Below, one piece after another: positions 52,790-64,000 of a DNA stretch of 64,000 bases (position 1 is its first letter; each line of letters starts with the position of its first letter). The position numbers and the translations under genes were made by a program. Below the pieces are notes generated by a model. The model made no database searches and was not told the origin of the DNA. It saw only the letters and a program-made list of their open reading frames with translations. Source of the stretch: Portunus trituberculatus. Its lineage: Eukaryota; Arthropoda; Malacostraca; Decapoda; Portunidae. Location of the stretch: NCBI RefSeq assembly GCF_017591435.1, contig NC_059258.1:6668571-6732570 (forward strand). Reading direction: 5' to 3'.

Positions 52790-53935
52790 TCACACCACTA
52801 TATAGTTCCTGCATCTAGCACGCCACATTCTCTCCAGGAACTCTTTTACAGCCTCAATCATCCTTCCATTTGTCTCCCCACAGAGTCCCAGCAGCACCAC
52901 CATCCATTCCCTTCCTGTCATCTCCACTCTGTCATGCCCCAGCTCCCTCAGCACCACTTGCATCATCTCATACCTGTCTCTGGCATACTTCACACACTCC
53001 ACCACCACATGCTCCACCGTCTCATCCTCCCCCATGTCACACATCTGGCACACTTTGCTGCGGGACTCAGACCATCTATAATTCCTTGCATTCACATCCA
53101 TGCACTGTGCCCTAGCTCGGAAGAGAAGGTCCCCACCCAGGCTTCCATCATACCACTTTTCATACATTGGGGCCTCTTTCTCTCTATACCATTCCAAGGT
53201 ACTCTTTTGCTCAATCCTATTCCTCCAGTCACTCAGTCCCACACCTTTCACTACTCTGTCTATCTCACTCCTCCACTTCCTTACACCCCATTCTCTACCC
53301 TCTCCATTTCTAACTATCATACTCCAGTCCTTCTCTAAGTGCCTTCCTTCTACCTGCTGAAAAGCCCAACTAGCTATTAGACCACTCTTCACCACCATCC
53401 TGACACACTTTTTCCCCCACTTGCTACTCCTGACATTCCACAGAAACACTTTTCTCACTATTCTAGCATCATTCATTCGCTCTAACCTAGCCTTATACCG
53501 TAGGGTCGCTTTTACATACCTTTCTCTAAAAGTGCTCCAACCCATGTCTCCCCTAAGAGCCTCTACTGCTGCATATCTAGGTGCATTAAGTGCCATTCTT
53601 GCAACTCTATTCTGCCCTATTTCTAACTTTTCTAGTTCACTTTCATTCCATGCAATCACATCCATACCATACATGATGCTCGGAACAACCACGCTCTTCC
53701 AAACTTCTCGCAGCACGTCATATTTACTCGCTCTCATCCTTGCTGCGCTTCCTAGCCGACCTACCCACTGACTCACCATGCTTATCTTCTCATTCTTTGT
53801 CTTCACGCAGCCAACCGGACTCATCCACATCCCCAGGTACTTGTATTCATCTGTCTGTTACATCTCATTCTCACCTAGTCTCCACACTGAGTTCCTCTCA
53901 TCCTCTGACCCATTCACAACCTTGCTCTTTTAGCA
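52690..53935 (-). mobile_element. 5'-truncated non-LTR retrotransposon (LINE) fragment
   Basis: The minus strand encodes a reverse-transcriptase C-terminal region of about 370 codons. It begins near 53935 (KVVNGSEDER, then DEYKYLGMWM) and continues through 'PSIMYGMDVIAWNESELEKL', 'GQNRVARMALNAPRYAAVEA' and a Cys-His cluster VCQMCDMGEDETVEHVVVEC to a stop at 52790-52792. One in-frame TAA lies near 53858, between 'GENEM' and 'QTDEY'. The catalytic RT motifs and endonuclease are absent, so it is truncated and dead. The 3' tail appears to end in repeated ATCAAG. The clade was not determined. Confidence 0.85.
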
Positions 53936-54131
53936 GCAGCGTTGCCCCGCGCGCGCCTGTGTGTGTGTGTGTGTGTGTATCGGGGTGCCTAATATCAGCT
54001 TCACTGCCCTGTCATTCAATCGCCACTACGTTCGTCTGCTGGTTACCAGCCAGCCCCTACCCTACGGAGAGTTGGTACTGACTGATAGGATAGGACTGTG
54101 CATGGTACAATAAAAGTTATTGTACCATGGG

Positions 54132-54170
<39 letters not shown>

Positions 54171-54175
<5 letters not shown>

Positions 54176-54441
54176 TCACCTCGGTCGTCTGCTGCCAGTC
54201 TTCCCCATTACGGAGCGAGCTCAGAGCTCATAGATCGATCTTCGGGTAGGACTGAGACCACAACATACTCCACACACCGGGAAAACGAGGCCACAACCCT
54301 TCGAGTTACATCCCGTACCTATTTACTGCTAGGTGAACAGGGGCCACACATTAACAGGCTTGCCCATTTGCCTCGCCGCGCCGGGACTCGAACCTGGGCC
54401 TCTCCATTGTGAGTCGAGCGTGCTAACCACTACACTACGCG

Positions 54442-54445
<4 letters not shown>
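54171..54445 (-). mobile_element. tRNA-derived SINE, subfamily 1b, inverted
   Basis: The minus-strand head GTAGTGTAGTGGTTAGCACG has B box GGTTCGAGTCC. The body has 'TTCACCTAGCAGTAAATAGG', 'GTACGGGATGTAACTCGAAG' and 'ATGAGCTCTGAGCTCGCTCC', ending GGTGAATTACACAC. (GT)n on both sides repeats the arrangement at 20641 and 35467. Confidence 0.88.
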
Positions 54446-54482
<37 letters not shown>

Positions 54483-54619
54483 TAAAAGAAAAGGCTTGGG
54501 GTTAATTTCTATAGACTACACAAAGGCCATTAAAGCAGACATCAGCTTGTAGTCAAATTAGCCAATCATTAGATAGGGTTCAATCTTTCCAAGCAACTTC
54601 CGTGGGGTCAGGATTGAAC

Positions 54620-54890
54620 TTTTTTTTTTTATACCATGTGGGCTTTTCACGGGAATTTCTGGGCTAAAGGGGATACTTTTTAGGGTACCTCCTATCTCAA
54701 AGCCCACCCGCTAGGAAACCGTTGCCCTGAGTGAGGAAGCCCAACCTGCACTCAGACCGTGGACAGGATTCGAACCCGTGCGCTTGGAGACCCCTCGGAT
54801 CCCAAAGCACGCATGGCTCCACTGTACCACTTATGCCATTAAGATCATGAGCCGACCCCTTTACCACGGAACTACCCAGCCCCAGTGTGT
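54620..54890 (-). mobile_element. tRNA-derived SINE (family 2), inverted copy
   Basis: The minus strand starts GGGGCTGGGTAGTTCCGTGG, has a B-box-like GGGTTCGAATCC and the family 2 body 'GTTTCCTAGCGGGTGGGCTT'. It ends with a poly-A tail (the T run at 54620-54631 on the plus strand). It is longer at the 5' end than the 46141 copy, so it better represents the full element. Confidence 0.85.
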
Positions 54891-55325
54891 GTGTGTGTGT
54901 GTTTTTTTTATTTAGGTGTGCGGTAGTGCGTATCAAGTCAACGAAACAGTGATGAATCCTCCGCAGCACCTCAGGACGCCGCTAGCTAGTGCACCAGTGG
55001 GGAGGGAACTTAGGGCCAAGAAGCTTAATTGTATCTAACGGTCGTCAACAGAATATGATGAAAGATGAGTTGCAAGCCAGGGTGGAACTGTCGCACTATT
55101 AAATGTTACTCTGGTCAGCCTGATGTGCTGCGGTATGCTTGGAGAGAACGAGAAGTATGTGATATGATAGGTGCTCTGCATATTGGTGGAAAGCTTTGTT
55201 GAAACAGCTGGGCAGGAAGGAAGAGTAGGAGGGAGGAATATAGGAAAGCATGTGAGAGACTAGAGGAAGCTGAGGAGATACATGAGTGAAGTGGGACAAT
55301 TGTCAATACTATAAGATTCGTTTTG

Positions 55326-55331
55326 TTTATT
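55326..55331 (-). other. Candidate polyadenylation signal of the fibrinogen-related gene
   Basis: AATAAA on the minus strand (TTTATT on plus) lies about 230 bp beyond the stop codon at 55559-55561. Confidence 0.4.
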
Positions 55332-55383
55332 GGTTTGTTACAGAAGGAATATACTACATGAATTATTGCGTTATACCTACAGG

Positions 55384-55431
<48 letters not shown>

Positions 55432-55558
55432 TAATACATTGGTTCCTAAACTTTTCAGCGTGTTACCGTTTCAGCGAGGCACATCAAGGTGTACCAAAGC
55501 ACGTTCACAGTGTCCCTCTTGATTGATATGAGAGTTACTTACCTACTGTTTGCTGGTA

Positions 55559-55874
55559 TTAAATAAGAACAAAGGAACGTAATAATAAATGCTCTCTCTC
55601 TCTCTCTCTCTCTCTCTCAGGGCATGGCAGCGCGGGGTGAGCGGTGGTAGGAAGGTGCAGCAAAGTCTGCATCTTGGGTGGGCGTGGACGGATGGCCATG
55701 TAGGCACTCCTCAGACCCTCGGTGTTTTTCCAGCTCTTCCACATGATGGCGTGTTGCCCTCCCTCGCGACGTGGCAGCGCGGACCCCGTCAGATGAGACA
55801 CATGGCATTGAAAGTACCACCATCCGCCACCATAACTCCTGGCGCAGTGGTCTTTGAGAGAGATAGAGAAAAAG

Positions 55875-55910
<36 letters not shown>

Positions 55911-56705
55911 AGGGGTCAATAAACTATGTATCCATCTATCTATCTATTTATCTATCTATCTATTTTATCCATCTATCTATATCTATCTATCTCTGTGTGT
56001 GTCAGCAGCCTGTCTCACCGTGGTCATCTGTGTCGTTGTCTCTGTCGTAGGTGGAGAAGGGGCGGCGGTGGTGGTGGAGGCTGAAGGAGTCCCCAGTGGT
56101 GCTCAGGGCATGGTACCCCTCCACACTAAGCCGGTAGTCCTCCGCCTCACTCGCTATCCTGCAGGGAGAGGTATATAGGACTATTAAGCCCTTGCTCTCA
56201 CATTGACCTAACCTAACCTGAGAAGAAGAGGGAATATGGAAATCCGAGACCAGAAAATAAGGAGACAGAAGGAAAAGAAAAAAATATGAAGGATATATTG
56301 AAAATAGAAAGAAAAGACGAAAGGAATAAGAAGAGAAATGGAAAGAAAAGTATAAGAAAAACAACAAAAAATAAGAAAACAGAAGGAAGAAAAGAAAAAT
56401 TAAGAGAATATGAAAGAAATGTAGATGAAAGAGAAAGAGAGAAAAATAAGGAGACAAGATAAAGAAGAAATATGAAGAGAAGTGGAAAGAAAAGTAGATG
56501 AAAAACTAAACAACAGAAAATAAGAAGACAGAAAGAAAAGAAAGAATATGAAAAGAAATGAAAAGAAGAGAAAAAACCCACAGCAGAAAATAATATTATG
56601 CAAACTAAGAAAACAAGAAAATGTGAAAAATGGAAAGAAAAGTAGAGGCGGAAGAAAAGTAAGGAACAAAGATAATAGAGAAAGAAAGATAATAGATACA
56701 TGCAG

Positions 56706-56781
<76 letters not shown>

Positions 56782-56893
56782 CGTACCTAAATTGATTCCA
56801 CATCCCTTCTGCAACATTTCCATCCCAATCCTCAAGCAAGACGTACAGTTGGTAAGGTATTTCGCTGGTGAGAGCGTGCACTACCTCGTTACC

Positions 56894-56959
<66 letters not shown>

Positions 56960-58748
56960 TAGTAGAAATATGATCGTTAAAATGTTACATCAATTCTGTT
57001 TTCACTTTTCAGCAGCGGAAGATTCCCTCTAAAGCAGTAGCTGATGAGAGTTTTCAATCTTTCAACGCTGTTTTATCCACTTCTATTGTAGGAGTTAACT
57101 ATTATTTCAATCTTTCATCAGTGTTTTTTGGGGTAAGATCTTTTCATGTGTTAAAATTTTCTATGTTCTAATGTGTATCTGTCTTTCATCGTTACTATTT
57201 CTCACTTTCTTTCGTCCTTACATATCCAAAACCATAAAAGATAATCTCATTTCCCCTTTCAAGATAATTTTAAGTAAGTTTTGGTTTTCCTGCTTTCCAG
57301 ACTCACCCAAAAATTATTCTCTTATATTCTCTCATCCTCACGTATCCAAAACCACAAAAGGCCTCTCATTTACCCTTTCAAGATAATTTTAGGCAAGTTA
57401 TCATGCTTTTCCTTTCCTCCAAGCTCACCCAAAACTCAGTCTCTTACTTTCTCTCGTCTTTACGTATCCAAACCATAAAAAAAAAAAATCTCGTTACCCT
57501 TTACAAATAATTTCAAGTAAGTTATTATGCTTTCCCATCCTCCAGATTTACCCAAAACTCATTCTCACCCACCCGCGTACTTACCTATCCAAAATTCCCC
57601 TCGCAGGTCACCAAACCCCTCCCGGTACTCCTTCCACGTTTTATTGAAGTTTTCCCTCAAATTGTTGTTCTCGTGTGTCGGGGTTCTGGCCAGCATGAGT
57701 GTCCAGCCGCCTCCCTCCCGGACCTGGTCGCACACCACCTCCCGCGGCGCCAGTCCTGGAGGCTTCACCTGTGTGAATGTGGCTCAGGTGAGTGTGTGAG
57801 GTGTAGGTGATGAGTATGAGGGAAGGTTTGTGTGTGTTCGTATGTTTGTCGTTTGGATATGTACGGTGAAGCGATTAGAATATATATTAAGAACAACAAT
57901 AATAGTGATAGAGAAGAAAACACATACAAATTCAAAGCAGAAGCAAATTTTTAGAAACACGAGAAAAGAGAGGAAAGAAAACGAAACACAATGAAGTCAA
58001 TGGTTCCAAAGTATCGAGATCAAGATGAACATTATCTTTTTAAAATTCTCAAACTAAAAAATGCATAAAAAGACAAGAAAAATTAAACAAAACTTAAACT
58101 AGGATCAAAATTAAACTTACTGTCACAATCCTCTTCGTAGACCCTCTAGCTTTGGCCGCCCAGCAATCTTCCGGCATGGTGGATTCAACTAGCGAGGTTA
58201 AGGCGTCTATATCAGCTCGTAGCTTCTTCAGATCAGCTTGTACCTCCTTCAGGGGTTTCATGTGACCGTGCAGTGTGGCCAGATCCCCGCGTACCTCTTC
58301 CTGGATCTCCTCCAAGGCGCGTATCTGTCTGTGCAAGGAGGCTAGCTGTTCCCTCGTCCTGCCTGCACGTGAGGCTGCCTGTGACGGAATAACAGTAAGG
58401 AATTGTTTTTATTATTATTATTATTATTACCTGTGGCTGCTTGTGACTGTACGGCGGTGTTGAAAAAGATAAGGAATTATTTTTTTATTACTGTTATCAC
58501 GGAAAAAAAAAATGGGTGTATAGTAGGAGTAAAGGGAGGAAATTAGGTGTGAGGATGGAAAAGGAATTGTAGAGGAGTCGCGAGTGTGTGTACTGTGTAA
58601 GTCAAGATGCATTGTGGGAGGAGCAAGTTGAGGATAAGGATAGAAATAGAAGGGAAGAGAGAGGAAGGAGAAGAACATTAACAATTGATAAAGGAAAGAT
58701 GCTTTTTATAGATTAATATGAAGAAGAAAAGGCGAAAAATATATCAGC

Positions 58749-58790
<42 letters not shown>

Positions 58791-58858
58791 CCATCACTTA
58801 CCTCCGTCAAACAAAAGAAGAGCAGGGATAAATAGAAGATTAACCTGTAAATTGCCAT
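55559..58858 (-). CDS. Secreted fibrinogen-related protein (coiled coil plus fibrinogen C-terminal domain), 6 exons
   Basis: Exons are 58858-58802, 58378-58121, 57768-57585, 56892-56787, 56158-56019 and 55851-55559. All phases agree, giving about 345 aa. Residues 1-19 (MAIYRLIFYLSLLFFCLTE) form a signal peptide. Residues about 25-85 are heptad-rich coiled coil ('LHRQIRALEEIQEEVRGDL'). The fibrinogen domain starts at 'PEDCWAAKARG', continues with 'REVVCDQVREGGGWTLMLA', 'FNKTWKEYREGFGDLRGEFW', 'LEDWDGNVAEGMW', 'SEADGY'-type 'SEAEDYRLSVEGYHA' and calcium-site 'DRDNDTDD', and finishes with 'CARSYGGGWWYFQCHVSHL' and 'AIMWKSWKNTEG' to AIRP. Arthropod proteins of this type (ficolin/tachylectin-like) bind acetylated sugars in innate immunity; the ligand here is inferred. 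The frame then runs about 40 residues past the usual domain end, through an (AG)n repeat encoding ER dipeptides. No paralogue name can be assigned. Confidence 0.9.
55593..55618. repeat. (TC)n microsatellite inside the last coding exon
   Basis: On the gene strand this is (AG)n, translated as a Glu-Arg run close to the stop codon of the fibrinogen-related protein. Confidence 0.85.
55870..56000. repeat. (GT)n and (ATCT)n repeats, last intron
   Basis: (GT)n at about 55880-55908 and ATCTATCT repeats at about 55930-55993. Confidence 0.85.
56215..56960. repeat. Purine-rich repeats, (AC)n and (AG)n flanking exon 4 of the fibrinogen-related gene
   Basis: A/G-rich units with 'AAGAAAAATAAGGAGACA' fill 56220-56700. 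(AC)n at 56708-56782 abuts the exon 4 donor, and (AG)n at 56896-56956 abuts its acceptor. The exon is thus bracketed by microsatellites. Confidence 0.85.
57213..57600. repeat. Tandem copies of the fibrinogen-gene exon 3 donor region
   Basis: The real edge (CTTACCTATCCAAAATTCC, near 57580) has copies at about 57213-57240, 57333-57360 and 57454-57480 (for example CTTACATATCCAAAACC). The spacing is almost exactly 120 bp. Units also share 'CTTTCAAGATAATTTTA' and 'CTCACCCAAAA'. Confidence 0.82.
58751..58789. repeat. (CT)n microsatellite, intron 1 of the fibrinogen-related gene
   Basis: About 38 bp of CT lies just inside the exon 1 donor. Confidence 0.9.
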
Positions 58859-59107
58859 TATTGAAAAAAAAGAAACACAAAAGCAATTATATAAACCAAT
58901 AATAATTATCTCTACTTTGATTGTTAATGGGGTTATTGAGGTTATTAGGTGGTTGTGTCTACTACTGTTACCACCACCACTATCACCACTACTACTACTG
59001 GTATTGCTACAGTTAAGTAGATACTGAGGTTGTGACAGGCAGGCAAACAGACAGACACTCGAGGCCGGATGGGTGATGTGATCTTAGTGCAAGTGTCCGC
59101 TCATCAT

Positions 59108-59940
<833 letters not shown>

Positions 59941-60010
59941 ACAGGATTTGCGTCAGGGGCACTAGCGGGTAGCCATGAATCATAGGATGTGCGTGATAAT
60001 AAGTGTCCTG

Positions 60011-60053
<43 letters not shown>

Positions 60054-60154
60054 GTGTGTGTGTGTGTCTCAGTTTCTCAGCTGTCCATATATAGTGTTTT
60101 CTCTTCCTGCCCCGCCCCACTTCGCCCACCCCGCTGTCTCGCTACCTTGTATTG

Positions 60155-61105
60155 AAAAACGCTTTGCTCTCCACGATTGTCTCCCAAGGCCACAGAGATG
60201 ATTAGCGGTTCTCAAGATTGTTTCCCATGTTAATAGTGCAGAAATCTCGTTAATCAGTCACTGCTAACCGTAAAACAACACTTGTAGATCCGTGTTTTAA
60301 CGTCACCACGACTGTTTTCCAAGGCCACAGAGATTATTAGACGGTTTTTCATGACTTATTCTCCTGCTAATGGAAAAATCTCGTTAATCAGTCTCTGGAA
60401 CCTTAAAAAAAAAAAAAAAAAAAAACTCGCTCTCTTAAACCCATGTGACTACCACGGCTGTTTTCCAAGGCAACAGAGATGACTAATCAAGTTATCAAGA
60501 CTTTATCCTGTCACTAATGTAGAAATCATGTTAATCTGTCACTAGAGCCTTTAAAAACACTTGAAAACCCATGTCACTTCAGGATTGTTTTCCAAGGCAA
60601 CAGAGATGACTAATCAAGTTATCAAGACTTTATCCTGTCACTAATGTAGAAATCATGTTAATCTGTCACTAGAGCCTTTAAAAACACTTGAAAACCCATG
60701 TCACTTCAGGATTGTTTTCCAAGGCCACAGAAGTGATTATCTGGGATCTCAAAACTATTTCTCCTGTTAATAATGTGGAGATATTGTTAATTTGTCGTCA
60801 GAACCTTTAAAACGCTCTAAGAAACCCGTCTAACTTCACCACGACTGTTTTCCAAGACCACAGAGATGACAACGTGTTCTCAAGACTGTTTCTCTTGCTA
60901 ATAATGCAGAAATCTTGTTAATCTGTCACTATAACCTTAAAAAACACTCTTAGAAACACATTTAACATCACCATAAGTGTTTTCTAAGGCCACAAAGTTG
61001 ACTAGCCGTGTTCTCAAGACTGTTTTCCTGTTAATGATGTAGAAATCGTATTAATCTATCACTAGAACCTTTAAAACACCTTTATAAGCCCATGTGACTT
61101 CAACT
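60155..61105 (+). repeat. Interspersed ~127-bp repeat family, seven-unit array
   Basis: Units share 'TTTTCCAAGGCCACAGAGAT', 'GTTCTCAAGACTGTTTC', 'AATGTAGAAATC' and 'TTAATCTGTCACTAGA'. Two neighbouring units, 60461-60587 and 60588-60714, appear identical over 127 bp while the others are diverged. Confidence 0.85.
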
Positions 61106-61194
61106 AGAGCCCTTGGAAAGTAGAGGTGTAGAATTGCTCAGTGCTACGTTAAATATTTTCATTCGTTTTCTTCCTCTCTCTCGTTTTCTGTTCT

Positions 61195-61263
<69 letters not shown>

Positions 61264-61758
61264 GTCATTATATCACAGAAGGGAGGGAGGGAGGGAAACG
61301 AGGAGGAGGAAGATATGTGAGAGGAGGAGGAGGAAAAAGAGGACAGGAGGACAAGATCAAAGAGTAGAAGAATGATAATGATGAATATGAGGAGGAGGAA
61401 CAGGAAGACGAAGAGGAGGAGGAGGAGGAGGAGGAGTAGGAAGACGAAGAGGAGGAGGAGAAAAGAAAAAAAGAAGATTGAAGGAAATAGGAGGAGAGGA
61501 AAGGAAGGTCGGACGAATGAAGAAGAAAAGGAGGAGGAGGAGGAGAAGAAGAAGAAGAAGAAGAAGAAGAAGAAGAAGAAGAAGAAGAAAAGAAAAAAAA
61601 AGATTGAAGGAAAGAGGAGGAGAGGAAAGGAAGGTCAGACGAATGAAGAAGAAAAGGAAGAGGAGGAGGAGGAGAGAAAATGACAAAAGAGGGAGAAGAA
61701 AGGATATAGCTAATGTATTCTTGAAAATATAATGTTCTTATTCTGAAAAAAAATACAT

Positions 61759-61835
<77 letters not shown>

Positions 61836-61862
61836 TCGGCGAATTCCTATGTGTTATTAAAG

Positions 61863-61897
<35 letters not shown>

Positions 61898-61926
61898 TAC
61901 AGACAAATTGACATAATAATAATAAT

Positions 61927-61991
<65 letters not shown>

Positions 61992-62000
61992 ATATTTTTA
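61195..62000. repeat. (GT)n, (GGA)n/(AGA)n, (TC)n, (ACAG)n and (AAT)n microsatellites
   Basis: GT at 61197-61261; AGG/AGA-rich tract at 61300-61680, in which a roughly 125-bp segment is repeated ('GGAAGGTCGGACGAATGAAG' near 61501 and its twin near 61629); TC at 61762-61832; ACAG at 61864-61898; AAT at 61916-61988. Confidence 0.88.
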
Positions 62001-62239
62001 CGTATTTTTTTAATCGGAGGAAAAAAAATAGGTACGATAATTTTTCACTGAAGTATGACGATCACAATAAGAATAACCTTTCAAAATAAATAGAAATAAA
62101 AAAAAAAACAATAACAACAAACACTTAAAAAAAAAGTAAAGAAAACTGCTGAGAAAAATAAATACAAAAAATAAACAACTTGAGAAAAAAAAAAATCACG
62201 AGAAATTTAAACCACGCCCACATCACGTAACGAGCGCAT

Positions 62240-62312
62240 CTGATTGGCTGAGAGGCGAGAGAGTGCCGTGGTGTGATTGGCTGTGGCGAGACTAGGACGT
62301 CATTGATTGGCC
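62240..62312 (+). promoter_or_regulatory. Candidate promoter with three phased CCAAT boxes
   Basis: ATTGG, the reverse of CCAAT, occurs at 62243-62247, 62276-62280 and 62306-62310, in contexts GATTGGCTGAG, GATTGGCTGTG and GATTGGCCAGG. Spacings are 33 and 30 bp, close to three helical turns. Adjacent CACGTAA and GACGTCA words also fit a promoter. NF-Y binding is an inference. Confidence 0.45.
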
Positions 62313-62342
62313 AGGAGGGCACAGGAGAGACAGAGAGAGACC

Positions 62343-62373
<31 letters not shown>

Positions 62374-62612
62374 GGTTAGGTATTTGGGCGAGCTCGGAAT
62401 GTTACCAGTATATTGCAGGGGTGTGCTACCTTAACACGTGCACCCCAGACACACCCCCAGCACTCCCCAGACACTCCCCAGCACTCCCGGACACACCCCC
62501 TGATATCCTGCAGCCTGAAGGATCTCTGAAGGATATTGTAGCGAAGGATTGGGGGTTTTGAAGGGTCCTGTTGAGTTTTTTTAAGTAAAGGACAGTTTTT
62601 TGTGGTTTCAAG

Positions 62613-62627
62613 ATGCCGAGTGGTGGG
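62613..62627 (+). CDS. Possible first coding exon, five codons before a GTAAGT donor
   Basis: ATGCCGAGTGGTGGG is followed directly by GTAAGT, about 300 bp downstream of the CCAAT cluster. It would encode MPSGG and splice in phase 0. No second exon was found in the remaining 1.4 kb, which is nearly all microsatellite, so the gene would continue beyond the window. Very tentative. Confidence 0.2.
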
Positions 62628-62639
62628 GTAAGTGTCTGT

Positions 62640-63990
<1,351 letters not shown>

Positions 63991-64000
63991 CTTGACTTCT

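Larger units (their letters stand above)
53936..55500. other. SINE-rich intergenic DNA between the LINE and the fibrinogen-related gene
   Basis: It holds (GT)n runs at about 53957-53979, 54133-54171, 54444-54479 and 54885-54901, two SINEs (listed), and (AC)n at about 55386-55430. An unassigned 'TTGGTTCCTAAACTTTT' phrase near 55439 resembles a hAT-like end. No gene was seen. Confidence 0.5.

Overview
The window is nuclear DNA of an arthropod, most likely a decapod crustacean. Its genes have many short GT-AG exons separated by long, repeat-filled introns. CCTAA/TTAGG arthropod telomere-type repeats are interspersed, dinucleotide and trinucleotide microsatellites are extremely dense, and there are tRNA-derived SINEs plus MITE, hAT, MULE and LINE debris. 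Nothing bacterial or viral was recognised. The genus is inferred only from this general style.

Four protein-coding genes could be reconstructed exon by exon by translating the sequence and comparing it with remembered animal orthologues. (1) GINS3/PSF3, a DNA replication helicase subunit, is on + (3648-7238, 4 exons). (2) FIBP, the intracellular FGF1-binding protein, is on - (31390 to 16228, 7 exons, every phase consistent, 360 aa). (3) SAMM50/Sam50, the mitochondrial outer-membrane beta-barrel assembly protein, is on - (50910 to 37348, 12 exons, with one frame break in exon 5). (4) A secreted fibrinogen-related lectin-type protein with signal peptide, coiled coil and fibrinogen C-terminal domain is on - (58858 to 55559, 6 exons). 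GINS3 points right and the other three point left. They share no pathway, so this is an ordinary eukaryotic gene neighbourhood and not an operon.

Layout: 1-1105 broken MULE-type transposase; 1.1-3.6 kb intergenic; 3.6-7.2 kb GINS3 with a foldback element and CT array in intron 1; 7.2-12.2 kb AT/pyrimidine-rich tandem repeats; 12.2-14.5 kb three small unassigned minus-strand candidate exons and a piggyBac-like MITE; 14.5-16.2 kb telomere-like CCTAA/CCTGA repeats; 16.2-31.4 kb FIBP, whose 10.5-kb intron 6 is almost entirely tandem arrays; 31.4-37.3 kb intergenic, with SINEs; 37.3-50.9 kb SAMM50; 50.9-55.5 kb intergenic, with a truncated LINE and two SINEs; 55.6-58.9 kb fibrinogen-related gene; 58.9-64 kb microsatellites, a degenerate 127-bp tandem repeat, and a candidate promoter plus first exon at 62.2-62.6 kb.

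The most unusual pattern is that tandem arrays repeatedly include the edge of an adjacent exon. At six places a splice site or the stop-codon region is reiterated as degraded copies at a roughly 75-165 bp period in the adjacent intron or 3' flank: the GINS3 stop, FIBP exon 2 donor, FIBP exon 6 acceptor, SAMM50 exon 8 donor, SAMM50 stop and fibrinogen-gene exon 3 donor. This looks like a recurrent local process that makes decoy splice sites and stops. I do not know a description of it as a genome-wide phenomenon.
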